64,000 nucleotides of DNA, taken from Streptacidiphilus carbonis. GTDB lineage: Bacteria > Actinomycetota > Actinomycetes > Streptomycetales > Streptomycetaceae. The position numbers and the translations under genes are program-made. The notes beneath the pieces were generated by a model. That model was not told the origin of the DNA, ran no database searches, and worked only from the letters and a program-made list of their open reading frames with translations. The stretch is taken from positions 8,277 through 72,276 of the forward strand of contig NZ_BBPM01000012.1 of assembly GCF_000787775.1 (NCBI RefSeq). Direction: 5' to 3'. Shown piece by piece: positions 8,148 through 17,274 of the stretch. Within the stretch, counting starts at the first letter, position 1. Each line of letters opens with the position of its first letter.

Positions 8148-8222
8148 GGGCGCGCAGTTCCCCGCGCCCCCTATGTAGGTGCAACCGGCTCAGTTGCAGA
8201 CCCTCAGGGGGCGCGCGACAAA
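8148..8222 (+). repeat. Dispersed intergenic repeat with internal palindrome
   Basis: It contains an inverted copy of the GGGGCGCGGGGAACTGCGCG core (8148-8172), a GTGCAAC...GTTGCA hairpin and a second GGGGGCGCGCG segment. The same modules occur at 11180-11233 and in part at 3069. It fills the gap between converging asparaginase and YbjN genes. Confidence 0.65.
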
Positions 8223-8230
8223 GCCGAGGA

Positions 8231-8782
8231 TCAGGACTCGCCAGGACGGTCCGCCCCGGTCAGCCGACTGAAGGCGGCCAGGTTGCGGGTGGACTCCCCG
8301 CGGCTGGTGCGCCACTCCCACTCGCGCCGGATCGCGGAGGCGAACCCCAGCTCCAGCAGGGTGTTGAAGGGCTCGTCCGCGTGGGTCAGCACCGCGCCCA
8401 GCAGCCGGTCCACCTCCTCCCCGGTCACCGCGGCCAGCGGCAGCCGGCCGGCCAGGTAGACGTCGCCGAGCTTGTCGATCGCGTACGCGACCCCGTACAG
8501 CCGGGTGTTGCGCTCCAGCAGCCAGCGGTAGAAGGCCTCGTGGTTCTCGTCGGGGTGGCGGACCACGAAGGCGTTGACGCTCAGGGTGTGCTCGCCGATC
8601 CGCAGTGAGCAGGTGGTGGACAGCTTCCGGGTGCCCGGCAGCGTGGCCACGCAGGTGTAGGGGTCGCCGGAGGGCTGCTCCCAGGCCACTCCGGCGTCGT
8701 CCAGTGCCGTCCGCAGTACGTCCAGTGCCCGCGCGCGGGCACTGTCCTTGTCCGTGCCGTCGATGCCCTCGATGCCGCTCAT
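8231..8782 (-). CDS. YbjN domain-containing protein
   Basis: The 183-aa cytoplasmic protein has a YbjN fold, with LPGTRKLSTTCSLRIGEHTLS and the conserved 'FYRWLLERNTRLYGVAYAID' helix near residues 90-109. YbjN proteins resemble type III secretion chaperones in fold; in Actinobacteria they sit next to mshA and have no established biochemical role. It lies 9 bases after mshA on the same strand, so the two form an operon, which suggests a link to mycothiol or oxidative-stress physiology (inference). Confidence 0.85.
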   Translation of the reverse strand: MSGIEGIDGTDKDSARARALDVLRTALDDAGVAWEQPSGDPYTCVATLPGTRKLSTTCSLRIGEHTLSVNAFVVRHPDENHEAFYRWLLERNTRLYGVAYAIDKLGDVYLAGRLPLAAVTGEEVDRLLGAVLTHADEPFNTLLELGFASAIRREWEWRTSRGESTRNLAAFSRLTGADRPGES

Positions 8783-8791
8783 GCCCCGACG

Positions 8792-10144
8792 TTACCGCGC
8801 GGTACCCATCGCCTCGCGGTAGACCTCGATCGTCTCGGCCGCGGCGCCGGTCCAGCCGAAGTTGGCGGCGTGGCAGGCGGCGGCCGCGCCCATCCGCAGG
8901 CCCAGCGCGGGGGCGTCGACCAGGTGCTGCAGCTTGTGGGCCCACTCGCGCGGGTCGTGGCCCTGGACCAGGAAGCCGGTCTCGCCGTCCCGCACGGCCA
9001 CCGGCAGTCCGCCGACCGAGGCGGCGACCACCGGCGTGCCGCAGGCCTGGGCCTCCAGGGCGACCAGTCCGAAGGACTCGCTGTAGGAGGGCATCACCAG
9101 GGCGCTGGCGGCGCGGTACCAGTCGGCGAGCTCGGCCTGGCCGACCGGCGGCCGGAACCGGACCACGTCGGAGATGCCGAGCTGGGCGGCGAGCTTGTGC
9201 AGGCTCTCCGGGCGGGCCAGGCCGCTGCCGCTGGGGCCGCCGACCACCGGGACCACCAGCCGCTCGCGCAGCGAGGGGTCCCGCTCCAGCAGTTCGGCCA
9301 CCGCCTTCAGCAGCACGTCGGGGGCCTTCAGCGGCTGGATCCGCCCGGCGAACAGCAGCACCGTGGCGTCCACCGGCAGACCCAGCCTGGCCCGGATCTC
9401 CGCCCGCGCGGCCGCTGTCGTACGGGGGTCGGCGTGGGCGTGCGATCCGGGGGCGGTGGCCGTGCAGGTATGGTCCAACGCGTCGCCGACCGTGCCCACG
9501 GGCGTCGCCGTGGCGGGCCGGAAGACCTCCAGGTTCACCCCGGGGTGCACCACCGAGAGCTGGTCCGAGCGGGCGCCGTAGTGCACGGCCAGCTCGTTGG
9601 CCTCCTCGGTGGTGTTGGCGATGAGGCGGTCGGCCGCTTCCACCACCTGGCTCTCGCCGATGATCCGGGCGGGCGGCTCGGGGGTGTCGCCGAGGGCGAG
9701 CGCGGCGTTCTTGACCTTGGCCATGGTGTGCATGGTGTGCACCAGCGGCACGCCCCAGCGCTCCGCGGCCAGCCAGCCCACCTGTCCGGAGAGCCAGTAG
9801 TGCGAGTGGACCAGGTCGTAGTAGCCGGGCCGGTAACCGGCCTCGGCACGGAGCACCCCGTGGGTGAAGGCGCAGAGCTGCGCCGGCAGGTCCTCCTTCA
9901 CCAGCCCCTCGAACGGGCCGGCCGTGACATGCCGGACCAGCACGCCGGGTGCCAGTTCCACGGTGGGCGGCAGGTCGGAAGCGGTGGCCCGGGTGAATAT
10001 CTCCACCTCGACGCCCAGATCGGCGAGCCGTTTGGAGAGCTCGACGATATAGACGTTCATCCCCCCTGCGTCGCCCGTTCCCGGCTGGTGCAGCGGGGAG
10101 GTGTGCACGCTCAGCATTGCCACGCGGGCAGGGCGCAGGGTCAC
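8792..10144 (-). CDS. mshA: D-inositol-3-phosphate glycosyltransferase (mycothiol step 1)
   Basis: GT4 glycosyltransferase that joins UDP-GlcNAc to 1L-myo-inositol-1-phosphate. Clear family blocks are [20 protein letters not shown] near the N-terminus, [19 protein letters not shown], and the nucleotide-binding [20 protein letters not shown] near the C-terminus. The GTG at 10144 has AAAGGA six bases upstream and is preferred to an upstream in-frame ATG at 10237. About 25 extra residues rich in Ala, Thr and His interrupt the loop after VFRPAT, before the RARLGLP strand. The gene is followed by ybjN and is divergent from a methyltransferase. Confidence 0.93.
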   Translation of the reverse strand: MTLRPARVAMLSVHTSPLHQPGTGDAGGMNVYIVELSKRLADLGVEVEIFTRATASDLPPTVELAPGVLVRHVTAGPFEGLVKEDLPAQLCAFTHGVLRAEAGYRPGYYDLVHSHYWLSGQVGWLAAERWGVPLVHTMHTMAKVKNAALALGDTPEPPARIIGESQVVEAADRLIANTTEEANELAVHYGARSDQLSVVHPGVNLEVFRPATATPVGTVGDALDHTCTATAPGSHAHADPRTTAAARAEIRARLGLPVDATVLLFAGRIQPLKAPDVLLKAVAELLERDPSLRERLVVPVVGGPSGSGLARPESLHKLAAQLGISDVVRFRPPVGQAELADWYRAASALVMPSYSESFGLVALEAQACGTPVVAASVGGLPVAVRDGETGFLVQGHDPREWAHKLQHLVDAPALGLRMGAAAACHAANFGWTGAAAETIEVYREAMGTAR

Positions 10145-10270
10145 CGCTCGTCCTTTCGCTCCGGCTCCGGCCGCAGCGCGACCCGTCAACAGTGGGGGAA
10201 CAGAATCCGGGGCCCGCTGATTCCCAGCACCGGGCATCCGTGCAGAACAGGGCCGCGTACGCTGCCTGAC

Positions 10271-11107
10271 ATGCGTGTACGTACAGCGGGCGGCCGGACC
10301 GCACGTCCGGTGGGGGCGGTGACCCGGGGGACCACCAATCCCAACCGCCTACGCCGTATGGACCGCTGGATCGCGGCCGAGCTGGCCCCCGCCCTGCGCG
10401 GCGCGGACGCGCCCCCGGTCGCGGTCGACCTCGGCTACGGCGCCGCCCCCTGGACCGCGGTGGAGCTGCGCAGCAGGCTGGCGGCGGTACGGGCGGACGT
10501 CCGGGTGGTCGGCATCGAGATCGAACCGGACCGGGTCGCCGTTGCCCAGCGTTACGCGGACCCGCCGAAGCTCACCTTCCGGCGCGGCGGTTTCGAGGTC
10601 CCGCTGGACGGTCCAGCGGGATCGGGAGCCGGGGGAGCGCTGCTGATCCGGGCCGCGAACGTGCTGCGCCAGTACGACGAGGCCCAGGTGGCGGACGCCT
10701 GGGCGCTGCTGCGGGGCCGGCTGGCGCCGGGCGGGCTGCTGGTCGAGGGCACCTGCGACGAGATCGGCCGCCGCCACGTCTGGGTGGCCCTGGACCGCGA
10801 GGGCCCGCGCACGGTGACCTTCGCGGCCCGCCTCGGCGGCCTGGACCGGCCGTCCGACCTGGCCGAACGGCTGCCCAAGGCGCTGATCCACCGCAATGTT
10901 CCGGGCGAGCCGGTGCACGCCTTCCTCCGCGACCTCGACCGCGCGTGGGCCGCGGCCGCGCCCTACGCGGACTTCGGCGCGAGACAGCGCTGGATCGCCG
11001 CCGCCCGTGCGGTTTCGGCCGACTGGCCGGTGGTGGGGGGCGCTCGGCGCTGGCGGCTCGGGGAGTTGACGCTCCGCTGGGACGCGGTGGCGCCGAGGGA
11101 GCGGTAG
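10271..11107 (+). CDS. Class I SAM-dependent methyltransferase
   Basis: The 278-aa protein begins with a basic stretch and [16 protein letters not shown], followed by the SAM-binding motif [12 protein letters not shown] (about residues 52-63) and the acidic strand [11 protein letters not shown]. The methyl acceptor is unknown. Its position beside mshA is conserved in Streptomyces. The ATG at 10271 lies 126 bases from the divergent mshA start. There is no strong ribosome site, so the transcript may be nearly leaderless. Confidence 0.8.
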   Translation: MRVRTAGGRTARPVGAVTRGTTNPNRLRRMDRWIAAELAPALRGADAPPVAVDLGYGAAPWTAVELRSRLAAVRADVRVVGIEIEPDRVAVAQRYADPPKLTFRRGGFEVPLDGPAGSGAGGALLIRAANVLRQYDEAQVADAWALLRGRLAPGGLLVEGTCDEIGRRHVWVALDREGPRTVTFAARLGGLDRPSDLAERLPKALIHRNVPGEPVHAFLRDLDRAWAAAAPYADFGARQRWIAAARAVSADWPVVGGARRWRLGELTLRWDAVAPRER

Positions 11108-11179
11108 GTCGTCCGGCTGCGGCGTGTGCCTGGTTTGTCGCGCACGCAGTAGATCAAGCAGAGCCCCGAGCCCCGGGCA

Positions 11180-11233
11180 GGTGCAACTGGCCCAGTTGCA
11201 GACCCCTGGGGGCGCGGGGAACTGCGCGCCAAA
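11180..11233 (+). repeat. Dispersed intergenic repeat
   Basis: GTGCAACTGGCCCAGTTGCA is a hairpin-forming module, followed by the GGGGGCGCGGGGAACTGCGCG core. Both modules match 8148-8222, where the core is also present in inverted orientation. The repeat lies in the 241-base gap before the NlpC/P60 gene. Confidence 0.65.
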
Positions 11234-11318
11234 CCCGCTACGGCCCGCACCCGAAAACTCAAGAGGACCCGATTGCCCCTACCGCTTTCCCGCGTCCCAT
11301 GTCACGATCCAACAGTTC

Positions 11319-11333
11319 CTGACGAACCGTCAG
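11319..11333. promoter_or_regulatory. Palindrome upstream of the NlpC/P60 gene
   Basis: CTGACG-AAC-CGTCAG, a perfect 6-bp inverted repeat ending 15 bases before the start codon. It may be an operator or a short 5'-UTR hairpin next to the GGAGG ribosome site. Confidence 0.35.
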
Positions 11334-11348
11334 ATCCGGAGGCGCGCC

Positions 11349-12389
11349 ATGCCGCGCAAGCGTCCCCTGCTGGTCCTCGCCGTCTGCGCCCTCACCGCCG
11401 CCTCCCCCGTGGCCCCGGCCGCCTTCGCCGCGCCCACGCGTCCCGCTCCCGTCACGGCAACCAAGGTCGCGGAGGTACAGCAGCAACTCTCGGCGCTCTA
11501 CCGGAGGGCCGAATCCGCCACCGCCGCCTACGACACCGCCACCCAGGCGGTGCACACCGAGGCCCTGCAGGTCGCCGCCGTCGCCAGGGGCATCGAGACC
11601 ACGCAGGGCCAGGTCACCGCCCTGACCTCGATGATCGACCAGGTCGCGGCCGCCTCCTACCGCGACGGCGGCCTCCCGCCGAGCGTGCGGCTGCTGCTGT
11701 CCGCGGACCCGGAGGGCTACCTCGCCTCGATCCCGCTCGCCGACCGGGCCGACGCGTCCGCCGCCGACCTGGTCGCCGCCCTGCGCACCTCCCAGTCGCA
11801 ACTCACCGCCTACGGCAACGAAGCCGACACGTATCTGCGGCGCCTGGCCGCCGACCAGGCCGCGGCGGCAGCCGCCGTGCGGACCATCCGGTCCGAGCTG
11901 GCAGCCGCCACGACCCTGCTGGCCTCCCTCAGGGCCGCCCAACTCGCCCAGCTCCAGCAGGCGCAGGCCGCCACCGCCTTCGCCGCCCAGCGGAGCTGGC
12001 GCGCCACGCTGACCACGGCCGACCTGTCCCGCCCCGGCACCGCCCACAGCTATACGGCGATCGACTACGCCGCCGCGCAGATCGGCCACCCCTACGTCTG
12101 GGGCGGCACCGGGCCGGTCGGGTACGACTGCTCCGGGCTCACCATGAGGGCCTGGCAGGCGGCCGGCCGTTCGATTCCGCGGACCTCGCAGCAGCAGTGG
12201 GCCCAACTGCCCCATGTCCCGGTGGCCCAACTGCGCCCCGGTGATCTGATCATCTACTTCCCCGACGCCAGCCATGTGGCGCTCTATGTGGGCGACGGCG
12301 AGATCATCCAGGCCCCGCACCCGGGCGCGGACGTCGAGTTGTCGGCGGCCGGCTCGATGCCGATCCTGGGAGTGGTCAGGCCGGACTAG
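11349..12389 (+). CDS. Secreted NlpC/P60 peptidoglycan endopeptidase (RipA-like)
   Basis: The 346-aa protein has a Sec signal peptide (residues 1-27, basic MPRKR then a hydrophobic core, AFA-A cleavage), an Ala/Gln-rich coiled coil (about 35-220) and a C-terminal NlpC/P60 domain. Catalytic Cys261 is in YDCSGLT, the His is in SHVALYVGDG and a third polar residue lies in QAPHPG. Such enzymes cut the peptide stem of peptidoglycan during growth and division. The ATG has GGAGG seven bases upstream. Confidence 0.9.
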   Translation: MPRKRPLLVLAVCALTAASPVAPAAFAAPTRPAPVTATKVAEVQQQLSALYRRAESATAAYDTATQAVHTEALQVAAVARGIETTQGQVTALTSMIDQVAAASYRDGGLPPSVRLLLSADPEGYLASIPLADRADASAADLVAALRTSQSQLTAYGNEADTYLRRLAADQAAAAAAVRTIRSELAAATTLLASLRAAQLAQLQQAQAATAFAAQRSWRATLTTADLSRPGTAHSYTAIDYAAAQIGHPYVWGGTGPVGYDCSGLTMRAWQAAGRSIPRTSQQQWAQLPHVPVAQLRPGDLIIYFPDASHVALYVGDGEIIQAPHPGADVELSAAGSMPILGVVRPD

Positions 12390-12518
12390 CGGCCCGGGCG
12401 TGACCTGCGTAGCAGGCTGCACGAACCACTTTCACTCGAACGAGTTATCGAATATTTATGGCGTGTTGACGTCCCCTCAGGCCACCATGGAGCCATGCCC
12501 CAAGCCCGGTCCCGTGCG

Positions 12519-13067
12519 TCACTGGCTCAACTCCCGGCGCACGGACTCGAACACCTCGAACGCCTCAGCCCCGAACAGCACGAACCGCACCTCGACCAGC
12601 CGGCTGGCCGGCTCCCCGGACTCCCGGGCCCGCGCGCCTTCCAGCACCGTCCGCAGCGCGATCCGCGCGGCGTCCCGGGTCGGCCAGCCGTACACCCCGG
12701 TGGAGACGGCGGGGAACGCCACCGTCCGTGCGCCCAACTCGTCCGCGACGCGCAGCGATTCGCGATAGCAGGAGGCCAGCAGGTCGGCCCGGCCCGGATC
12801 CTGCGCCGCATACACCGGGCCGACGGTGTGGATCACCCACTGCGCCGGCAGCCGTCCGGCCGTGGTCGCGACGGCCTGGCCGGTCGGCAGCCCCTTGCCG
12901 TAGTGCGACGCCCGCAGCTCCCGGCAGGCCGCCAGGATCTGCGGCCCGCCCTTCCGATGGATCGCCCCGTCGACTCCTCCGCCACCCAACAGCGACGAGT
13001 TGGCGGCGTTCACCACCGCGTCCACCGACTGCTCGGTGATATCACCCTGAACCGACGTGATCTCCAT
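12519..13067 (-). CDS. Macrodomain protein (O-acetyl-ADP-ribose deacetylase type)
   Basis: The 182-aa single macrodomain contains the ADP-ribose-binding motif NAANSSLLGGGGVDGAIH (about residues 21-38) and the phosphate loop PAVSTGVYGWP. This is the MacroD/YmdB class that removes ADP-ribose from proteins or deacetylates O-acetyl-ADP-ribose. The ATG at 13067 is preferred to the adjoining GTG because AGGGG lies seven bases upstream. It converges on the NlpC/P60 gene; the 129-base gap between them is AT-richer than its surroundings and has no gene. Confidence 0.9.
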   Translation of the reverse strand: MEITSVQGDITEQSVDAVVNAANSSLLGGGGVDGAIHRKGGPQILAACRELRASHYGKGLPTGQAVATTAGRLPAQWVIHTVGPVYAAQDPGRADLLASCYRESLRVADELGARTVAFPAVSTGVYGWPTRDAARIALRTVLEGARARESGEPASRLVEVRFVLFGAEAFEVFESVRRELSQ

Positions 13068-13318
13068 CACGCACCCCTCTCGATCGTCCGCACGCTATCG
13101 CCCCAAGCCCGGTGCGGGCTCCGGGATTTCCATCGTCCCAACAGCCCCGCCGCAGGCCACAGGCACCGTGCGGCACTCCGCCGACAGGCCGGTCCGGTGT
13201 GCGAAGGGCCTGTGGAGATCACGTTAGGGTCACGGGAACACAGCAGGTTCGTGGTGTCTTATGGGCACTGGATCCACCGTCCAACCGTTGCACAGCCAGG
13301 GAGAGGGAGGTATCGCTG

Positions 13319-14635
13319 ATGCCCGCGATCGAACGCGCGCACGACCCGCAGTCGAGCACGGCCAGTCCGCGGCCGATACCGCGCCCGCGCCCTGCCACCG
13401 TGCCCGTCGCGACGCCGCCCGCGCCCGCCGCGACCCCCGCCGGCGGCGTCCTCTCCGTGCTGCTCATCGACGACAGTCCGGAGGACGCCGAGGCGTTCCA
13501 CAACCTGCTCGCCGAAGTCGGCCCCGAGGTGGAGCTCCGCTGGGCCCGCACCCTGGACACCGGCACGGCCATGCTCAACGCCGACACCGCCTGCGTGCTG
13601 CTCGACCTCGAACTCCCGGACAGCGGCGGTCTGGACGGCCTGCGCCGGCTGCTCCGCCGAGCGCCGCGCACCGCGGTGCTCGCCGTCACCAGCACCGCCG
13701 ATGTGCACCTGGGCGCCGCCGCAGTCGCGGCCGGCGCCCAGGACTTCCTGGTCAAGCAGGAGATCGACGGCCGGCTGCTGACCCGCGCGGTCCGCTACGC
13801 CGTCGAGCGCAAGCGGGCGGACGAGTCCCAGCGCCGACTGGTCGAGGCGGAGCTGCGCGGCCAGGAGAACGCCCGGCTGCAGCGGCATCTGCTGCCCACC
13901 CCGCTGCTGGAGGGCTCGGGCCTGGCCTTCCACGCCCGCTACCGCCCCGGTCGGCGCCGCGCGCTGCTCGGCGGCGACTTCTACGACGCGGTCCGCACCG
14001 CCGACGGCACGGTCCATGTGGTCATCGGCGACGTCTGCGGCCACGGCCCCGACGAGGCCGCGCTCGGAGTCGCGCTCAGGATCGCCTGGCGCACCCTGGT
14101 CTTCGCCGGGCTCCAGGGCGAGGCCCTGCTCGGCACGCTCCAGCGGGTGCTGGAGCACGAGCGCCGCAGCGAGGAGATCTTCGCGACGCTGTGCATGCTC
14201 GCCATCGAACCCGAGAGCGAGTACGCCGAGCTGCACCTCGCCGGGCACCCGGCGCCGCTGCTGCTGCGCGACGACCGCGACCCCGAGCTGCTCCCGTACG
14301 ACTTCGGCGGCCCGGCCCTGGGCCTGCTGCCGATGCTCGGCGACACCGGCGAGGAGCAGTGGCCGCCGCGCAAGGTCAGGCTGGGCGCGGAGTGGGGGCT
14401 GATGCTCTACACCGACGGCCTGATCGAGGGCCGGATAGGTGCGGGGACGCGCCGACTCGGCCAGGAGGGGCTGATCGCGATGATCGGCGACCACCAGGAG
14501 AGCGGTCTGCGGGACGAACTGCTGATCGACACGGCCATGTCCGAGGTCGAGGACCTCAACGGCGGCGCGCTCGCCGACGACGTCGCCGTCCTGCTGCTCA
14601 CCCGCGGCGGCAGCGCGCCCGTCACGTACGTGTAG
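13319..14635 (+). CDS. Response-regulator/PP2C (SpoIIE-type) phosphatase
   Basis: The 438-aa protein has a disordered Pro/Ala N-terminus, a receiver domain (about 42-160; VLLIDDSPEDAE acidic pair, phospho-acceptor Asp in CVLLDLELPDSGG, Lys in FLVKQE), a short helix and a PP2C/SpoIIE phosphatase domain (about 195-430). The metal-binding motifs are GGDFYDAV, IGDVCGHGPDEA and ADDVAVLLL. Such RsbU/RssB-like proteins dephosphorylate anti-sigma antagonists in partner-switching. No partner kinase lies nearby. GGGAGG precedes the ATG at 13319. Confidence 0.9.
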   Translation: MPAIERAHDPQSSTASPRPIPRPRPATVPVATPPAPAATPAGGVLSVLLIDDSPEDAEAFHNLLAEVGPEVELRWARTLDTGTAMLNADTACVLLDLELPDSGGLDGLRRLLRRAPRTAVLAVTSTADVHLGAAAVAAGAQDFLVKQEIDGRLLTRAVRYAVERKRADESQRRLVEAELRGQENARLQRHLLPTPLLEGSGLAFHARYRPGRRRALLGGDFYDAVRTADGTVHVVIGDVCGHGPDEAALGVALRIAWRTLVFAGLQGEALLGTLQRVLEHERRSEEIFATLCMLAIEPESEYAELHLAGHPAPLLLRDDRDPELLPYDFGGPALGLLPMLGDTGEEQWPPRKVRLGAEWGLMLYTDGLIEGRIGAGTRRLGQEGLIAMIGDHQESGLRDELLIDTAMSEVEDLNGGALADDVAVLLLTRGGSAPVTYV

Positions 14636-14653
14636 CCGGAAACGTAACGGGAT

Positions 14654-14696
14654 CCGGTGGCCGGCCCGGGGCGAAAGCCGCCGGGCCGGCCACCGG
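14654..14696. terminator. Terminator between PP2C and DUF2516 genes
   Basis: 16-bp stem (CCGGTGGCCGGCCCGG at 14654-14669, complement at 14681-14696) topped by GGCGAAAGCC, which can close with a GNRA tetraloop. It lies between converging genes. Confidence 0.8.
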
Positions 14697-14713
14697 CCGT
14701 TCCCAGGCCGTTC

Positions 14714-15088
14714 TCACCAGGGCCCGTAAGGCCCCATGTTGCTCCGGTCGTCCTTGCGGCCGCCCAGACGCTTGCCGCCGCGCCGCTGCGGCGCGATCGC
14801 CTTGATCCGCGGGCGGACGTCCACCATGTAGACGATGGCCGCGACCAGGCCGATCAGGCTGAGCATCTGGCCCAGGCCGGGCACCGAGAAGATGCTCACC
14901 GCCACCGCCAGGCCCAGCACGATCAGCCAGAACGGCTTGGTCTGCTTGTCCACGGCCCGGTAGGCGTCCTCGCGCCGGAAGGCGGCGTCGATGAAGACGA
15001 ACACCTTGAACGCGAGCAGGGCGAGCATCAGCCAGCCCAGCACATTGCTGAACCAGTCAACCAGGATGCCGCCAGCCAGTTCGACCAT
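14714..15088 (-). CDS. DUF2516 membrane protein
   Basis: The 124-aa protein has about three hydrophobic helices (residues 14-33, 51-70 and 72-90) separated by a RREDAYRAVDKQTK loop, and a basic tail ending NMGPYGPW. It matches DUF2516, an actinobacterial family found beside the XRE/HBHA-like pair. AAGGAG lies five bases before the ATG at 15088. Function unknown. Confidence 0.8.
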   Translation of the reverse strand: MVELAGGILVDWFSNVLGWLMLALLAFKVFVFIDAAFRREDAYRAVDKQTKPFWLIVLGLAVAVSIFSVPGLGQMLSLIGLVAAIVYMVDVRPRIKAIAPQRRGGKRLGGRKDDRSNMGPYGPW

Positions 15089-15149
15089 CACATCTCCTTA
15101 GCCCCCGCACAGTCCTGCCATCGTCCCACGGGGCTGCCCCCACTGGACT

Positions 15150-15194
15150 GAACGAGAGGGACACGCCGGGGGTGCCCGGCGCGTCCCTCTCGTT
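15150..15194 (-). terminator. Terminator downstream of the HBHA-like gene
   Basis: A 21-bp stem with one A-C mismatch (15150-15170 and 15174-15194, arm GAACGAGAGGGAC...) and a 3-base loop, between the HBHA-like stop and the DUF2516 start. Confidence 0.75.
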
Positions 15195-15253
15195 CACCAC
15201 TGTCCTGACTGTCCTGCCCCGCCGTCCGGCTGTCCCGCGGTTGAGGCGGGGGG

Positions 15254-15835
15254 TCAGGCCTTGGGCGTGTTCTTCCGGGGCGTGGTCCGCTTGGCGGCCG
15301 GCTTGGCCGGGGCCTCGGGCTCCGGCTCCACCGCGGCGGCGACGTCCGTGGCCTTGTCGGCCGCGGTCCCGGCGACCTGGTCCACCTCGGCCGCGAAGGC
15401 GTCGGCCTTGGACTCCGCCTTGCCGGCGATGCCCACGAGCTCGTCCGCGGTCTCCTTGCGCTGGCGGTCCACGACGACCTTGCCGCGCTCGGCCAGCTCG
15501 TCGTACACCTCCCGCGCCTTGACGGCCAGCTCGGCGGCCCGGCCGACCGACTGCAGGGCCAGGTCCTGCGCCCGCTCCTGCAGCGACTTGAAGTCGCTGG
15601 GCAGGCCGGACACGGTCTCGCTGACCTTGGCCTGGGCCTCGGTCAGCCGCGTCTGGGCCTCCTTCAGCCGGGTCGCGGCCTGCTCCTGCACCACCTTGCG
15701 GTCGGTGGCGGCAAGGGTCGCCGCCTTCTCCGGAACCTCGCGCAGCTTCTCCACCGCGAGGTCGCCGGCGCCCGCGAGGGCGTAGAGCGGGGTCGGGTCC
15801 GAAAGCGTCTTGCGCAGATCGTCAGTGATGGGCAT
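15254..15835 (-). CDS. Heparin-binding-hemagglutinin-like coiled-coil protein
   Basis: The 193-aa protein begins MPITDDLRKTLSDPTPLYAL and forms one long Ala/Glu/Lys coiled coil (about residues 20-155). It ends in an Ala/Pro/Lys tail (APAKPAAKRTTPRKNTPKA). This layout is that of mycobacterial HBHA: a coiled coil plus a basic repeat tail that binds polyanions. In Streptomyces the role is unknown. GGGGAGG precedes the ATG. The first codons overlap the end of the XRE regulator gene by 14 bases, so the two are translated together. Confidence 0.78.
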   Translation of the reverse strand: MPITDDLRKTLSDPTPLYALAGAGDLAVEKLREVPEKAATLAATDRKVVQEQAATRLKEAQTRLTEAQAKVSETVSGLPSDFKSLQERAQDLALQSVGRAAELAVKAREVYDELAERGKVVVDRQRKETADELVGIAGKAESKADAFAAEVDQVAGTAADKATDVAAAVEPEPEAPAKPAAKRTTPRKNTPKA

Positions 15836-16286
15836 GGGAGTTCCTCCCCTGGTCGGGATCTTCCTGGGTCCTGCCGGCACGTGTCGCCGGCTCCGCCTCA
15901 GCGGCCTCGTCGGCACCGTCGGCCGATTCGGCCTCGCCCGCGTGGGCGTTCTCCTTGAGGAAGGAGTCGTAGACGGCGAGCAGCACCTGCTTCTGCCGCT
16001 CGTTGATCAGTGAGTCCGCGAAGATCGCGGCCCTGAGCTCCAGGCCGGCCTCCTCGCGCTCGTCGAGGATCCCCGCCTGCACGTACAGCGTCTCCGCCGA
16101 GATCCGCAGCGCCTTGGCGATCTGCTGCAGAATCTCGGCACTCGGCTTCCGCAACCCGCGCTCGATCTGACTGAGGTACGGGTTGGACACCCCGGCAGCG
16201 TCGGCCAGCTGACGCAGCGAATACTGCGCATGCCGCCGCTGCTCCCGGATGTACTCGCCGAGCGAGCCAACGTTCAGTGAGGCCAT
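15822..16286 (-). CDS. XRE-family transcriptional regulator
   Basis: The 154-aa protein starts MASLNVGSLGEYIREQRR and has a classical XRE helix-turn-helix at about residues 20-70 (SLRQLADAAGVSNPYLSQIE). A helical middle part and an acidic, disordered tail follow. It probably represses its own operon: a perfect 8-bp inverted repeat at 16316-16336 lies 30 bases upstream, over the likely promoter. The gene overlaps the HBHA-like gene by 14 bases. The ATG at 16286 has GGTGGAG upstream and is preferred to the longer frame. Confidence 0.85.
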   Translation of the reverse strand: MASLNVGSLGEYIREQRRHAQYSLRQLADAAGVSNPYLSQIERGLRKPSAEILQQIAKALRISAETLYVQAGILDEREEAGLELRAAIFADSLINERQKQVLLAVYDSFLKENAHAGEAESADGADEAAEAEPATRAGRTQEDPDQGRNSHAHH

Positions 16287-16315
16287 GTCTCCACCTTGCA
16301 CCCCGCTGCTAACTA

Positions 16316-16336
16316 TTGCAAGCACATCGCTTGCAA
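16316..16336 (-). promoter_or_regulatory. Probable operator of the XRE/HBHA operon
   Basis: TTGCAAGC-ACATC-GCTTGCAA, perfect 8-bp arms with a 5-base spacer, 30 bases before the XRE start codon. TTGCAA on the minus strand could also serve as a -35 box, so a bound repressor would block the promoter. Confidence 0.6.
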
Positions 16337-16500
16337 CTGTGACCCGTGTCGCCCGGGGGCACCTGCGGCTGACTGTCGCCGACGTCGTTGATCGGAATCT
16401 CAGGACCCGCTTCGGCGCGCCGGAGCTCCGCCCGGACGTCGACGCGTCCGCCCGACAAATTCGCTACCCGGCGGTCGGAACGCCGTGATACACAACCGAC

Positions 16501-17274
16501 GTGCAAAACATCTTGGAGTTCCCCGAGGTCCTGCGGCTGATCGAAGACCGCTCGGCCGCGTTCCGCGCCGCGATCGCGTCCGCCCCCGACCTTGACGTCC
16601 AGGTCCCGACCTGCTCGGACTGGACGCTGCGCGACCTGGCCCAGCACCTCGGCGACGGCCGCCGCCGCCAGGCCGCCATCGTCGCGGCGGGCCCGGGCGC
16701 CGAGCCCCCGGCGAGGACGGACCCGAAGGGCGCCCCGACCGCGCCCCGCGGCCGCGAAGCCCTGGACGCCTGGCTCGCCGAGTCGACCGAGCTCATGCTC
16801 GACGCGCTGCGCGAGGCCGGCCCGGACCGTGGCTGCTGGACCTGGTGGGGCCGCTCGCAGGCTCCGGAGACCAGCGGCGCCGTGGCCCGGCACCAGATCC
16901 AGGAGATCGCCGTCCACACCTACGACGCCCAGCTCACCCAGGGAGCCGCACAGCCGCTGCCGACGGACGTCGCGGTCGAGGGCGTCGACGAGTTCCTGAC
17001 GACCGTCGCGGCGACGGCCGTCCCCTGGCCGTTCAAGCCGGCGACCATCGACCTGCACGCGGCCGAGGGCCGCTCCTGGCGCCTGACCCTCAACGCCGAC
17101 GGCGTCCGCTCCGACGACCTCGCCGCCGAAGCGGAGCCGGGCGACATGGTGATGCGAGGCGCAGCGAGCGAACTGGTCCTCTACTTCTACGACCGCCTCC
17201 CGCTCGACGCCCTGGAGACCACCGGCGACACCGAGCCGATGGAGCAGCTCGCAGACTGGGACCCGAACGCGTAA
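16501..17274 (+). CDS. Maleylpyruvate isomerase-family mycothiol-dependent enzyme
   Basis: The 257-aa protein has the DinB/MDMPI N-terminal four-helix bundle. CSDWTLRDLAQHLG (about residues 35-48) carries the first metal His, and ARHQIQEIAVHTYDAQ carries the Glu/His pair. A C-terminal SCP2-like domain follows. Members are zinc enzymes that use mycothiol as cofactor or substrate; the specific reaction is not known. The GTG start at 16501 opens directly after the palindromic control region of the divergent XRE gene. Confidence 0.85.
   Translation: MQNILEFPEVLRLIEDRSAAFRAAIASAPDLDVQVPTCSDWTLRDLAQHLGDGRRRQAAIVAAGPGAEPPARTDPKGAPTAPRGREALDAWLAESTELMLDALREAGPDRGCWTWWGRSQAPETSGAVARHQIQEIAVHTYDAQLTQGAAQPLPTDVAVEGVDEFLTTVAATAVPWPFKPATIDLHAAEGRSWRLTLNADGVRSDDLAAEAEPGDMVMRGAASELVLYFYDRLPLDALETTGDTEPMEQLADWDPNA

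Noticed and set aside
11234-11348. c-di-AMP (ydaO-type) riboswitch before the NlpC/P60 gene
   Set aside because: Such riboswitches are common before Streptomyces wall hydrolases, but the conserved motifs are not present; only a short palindrome is found.
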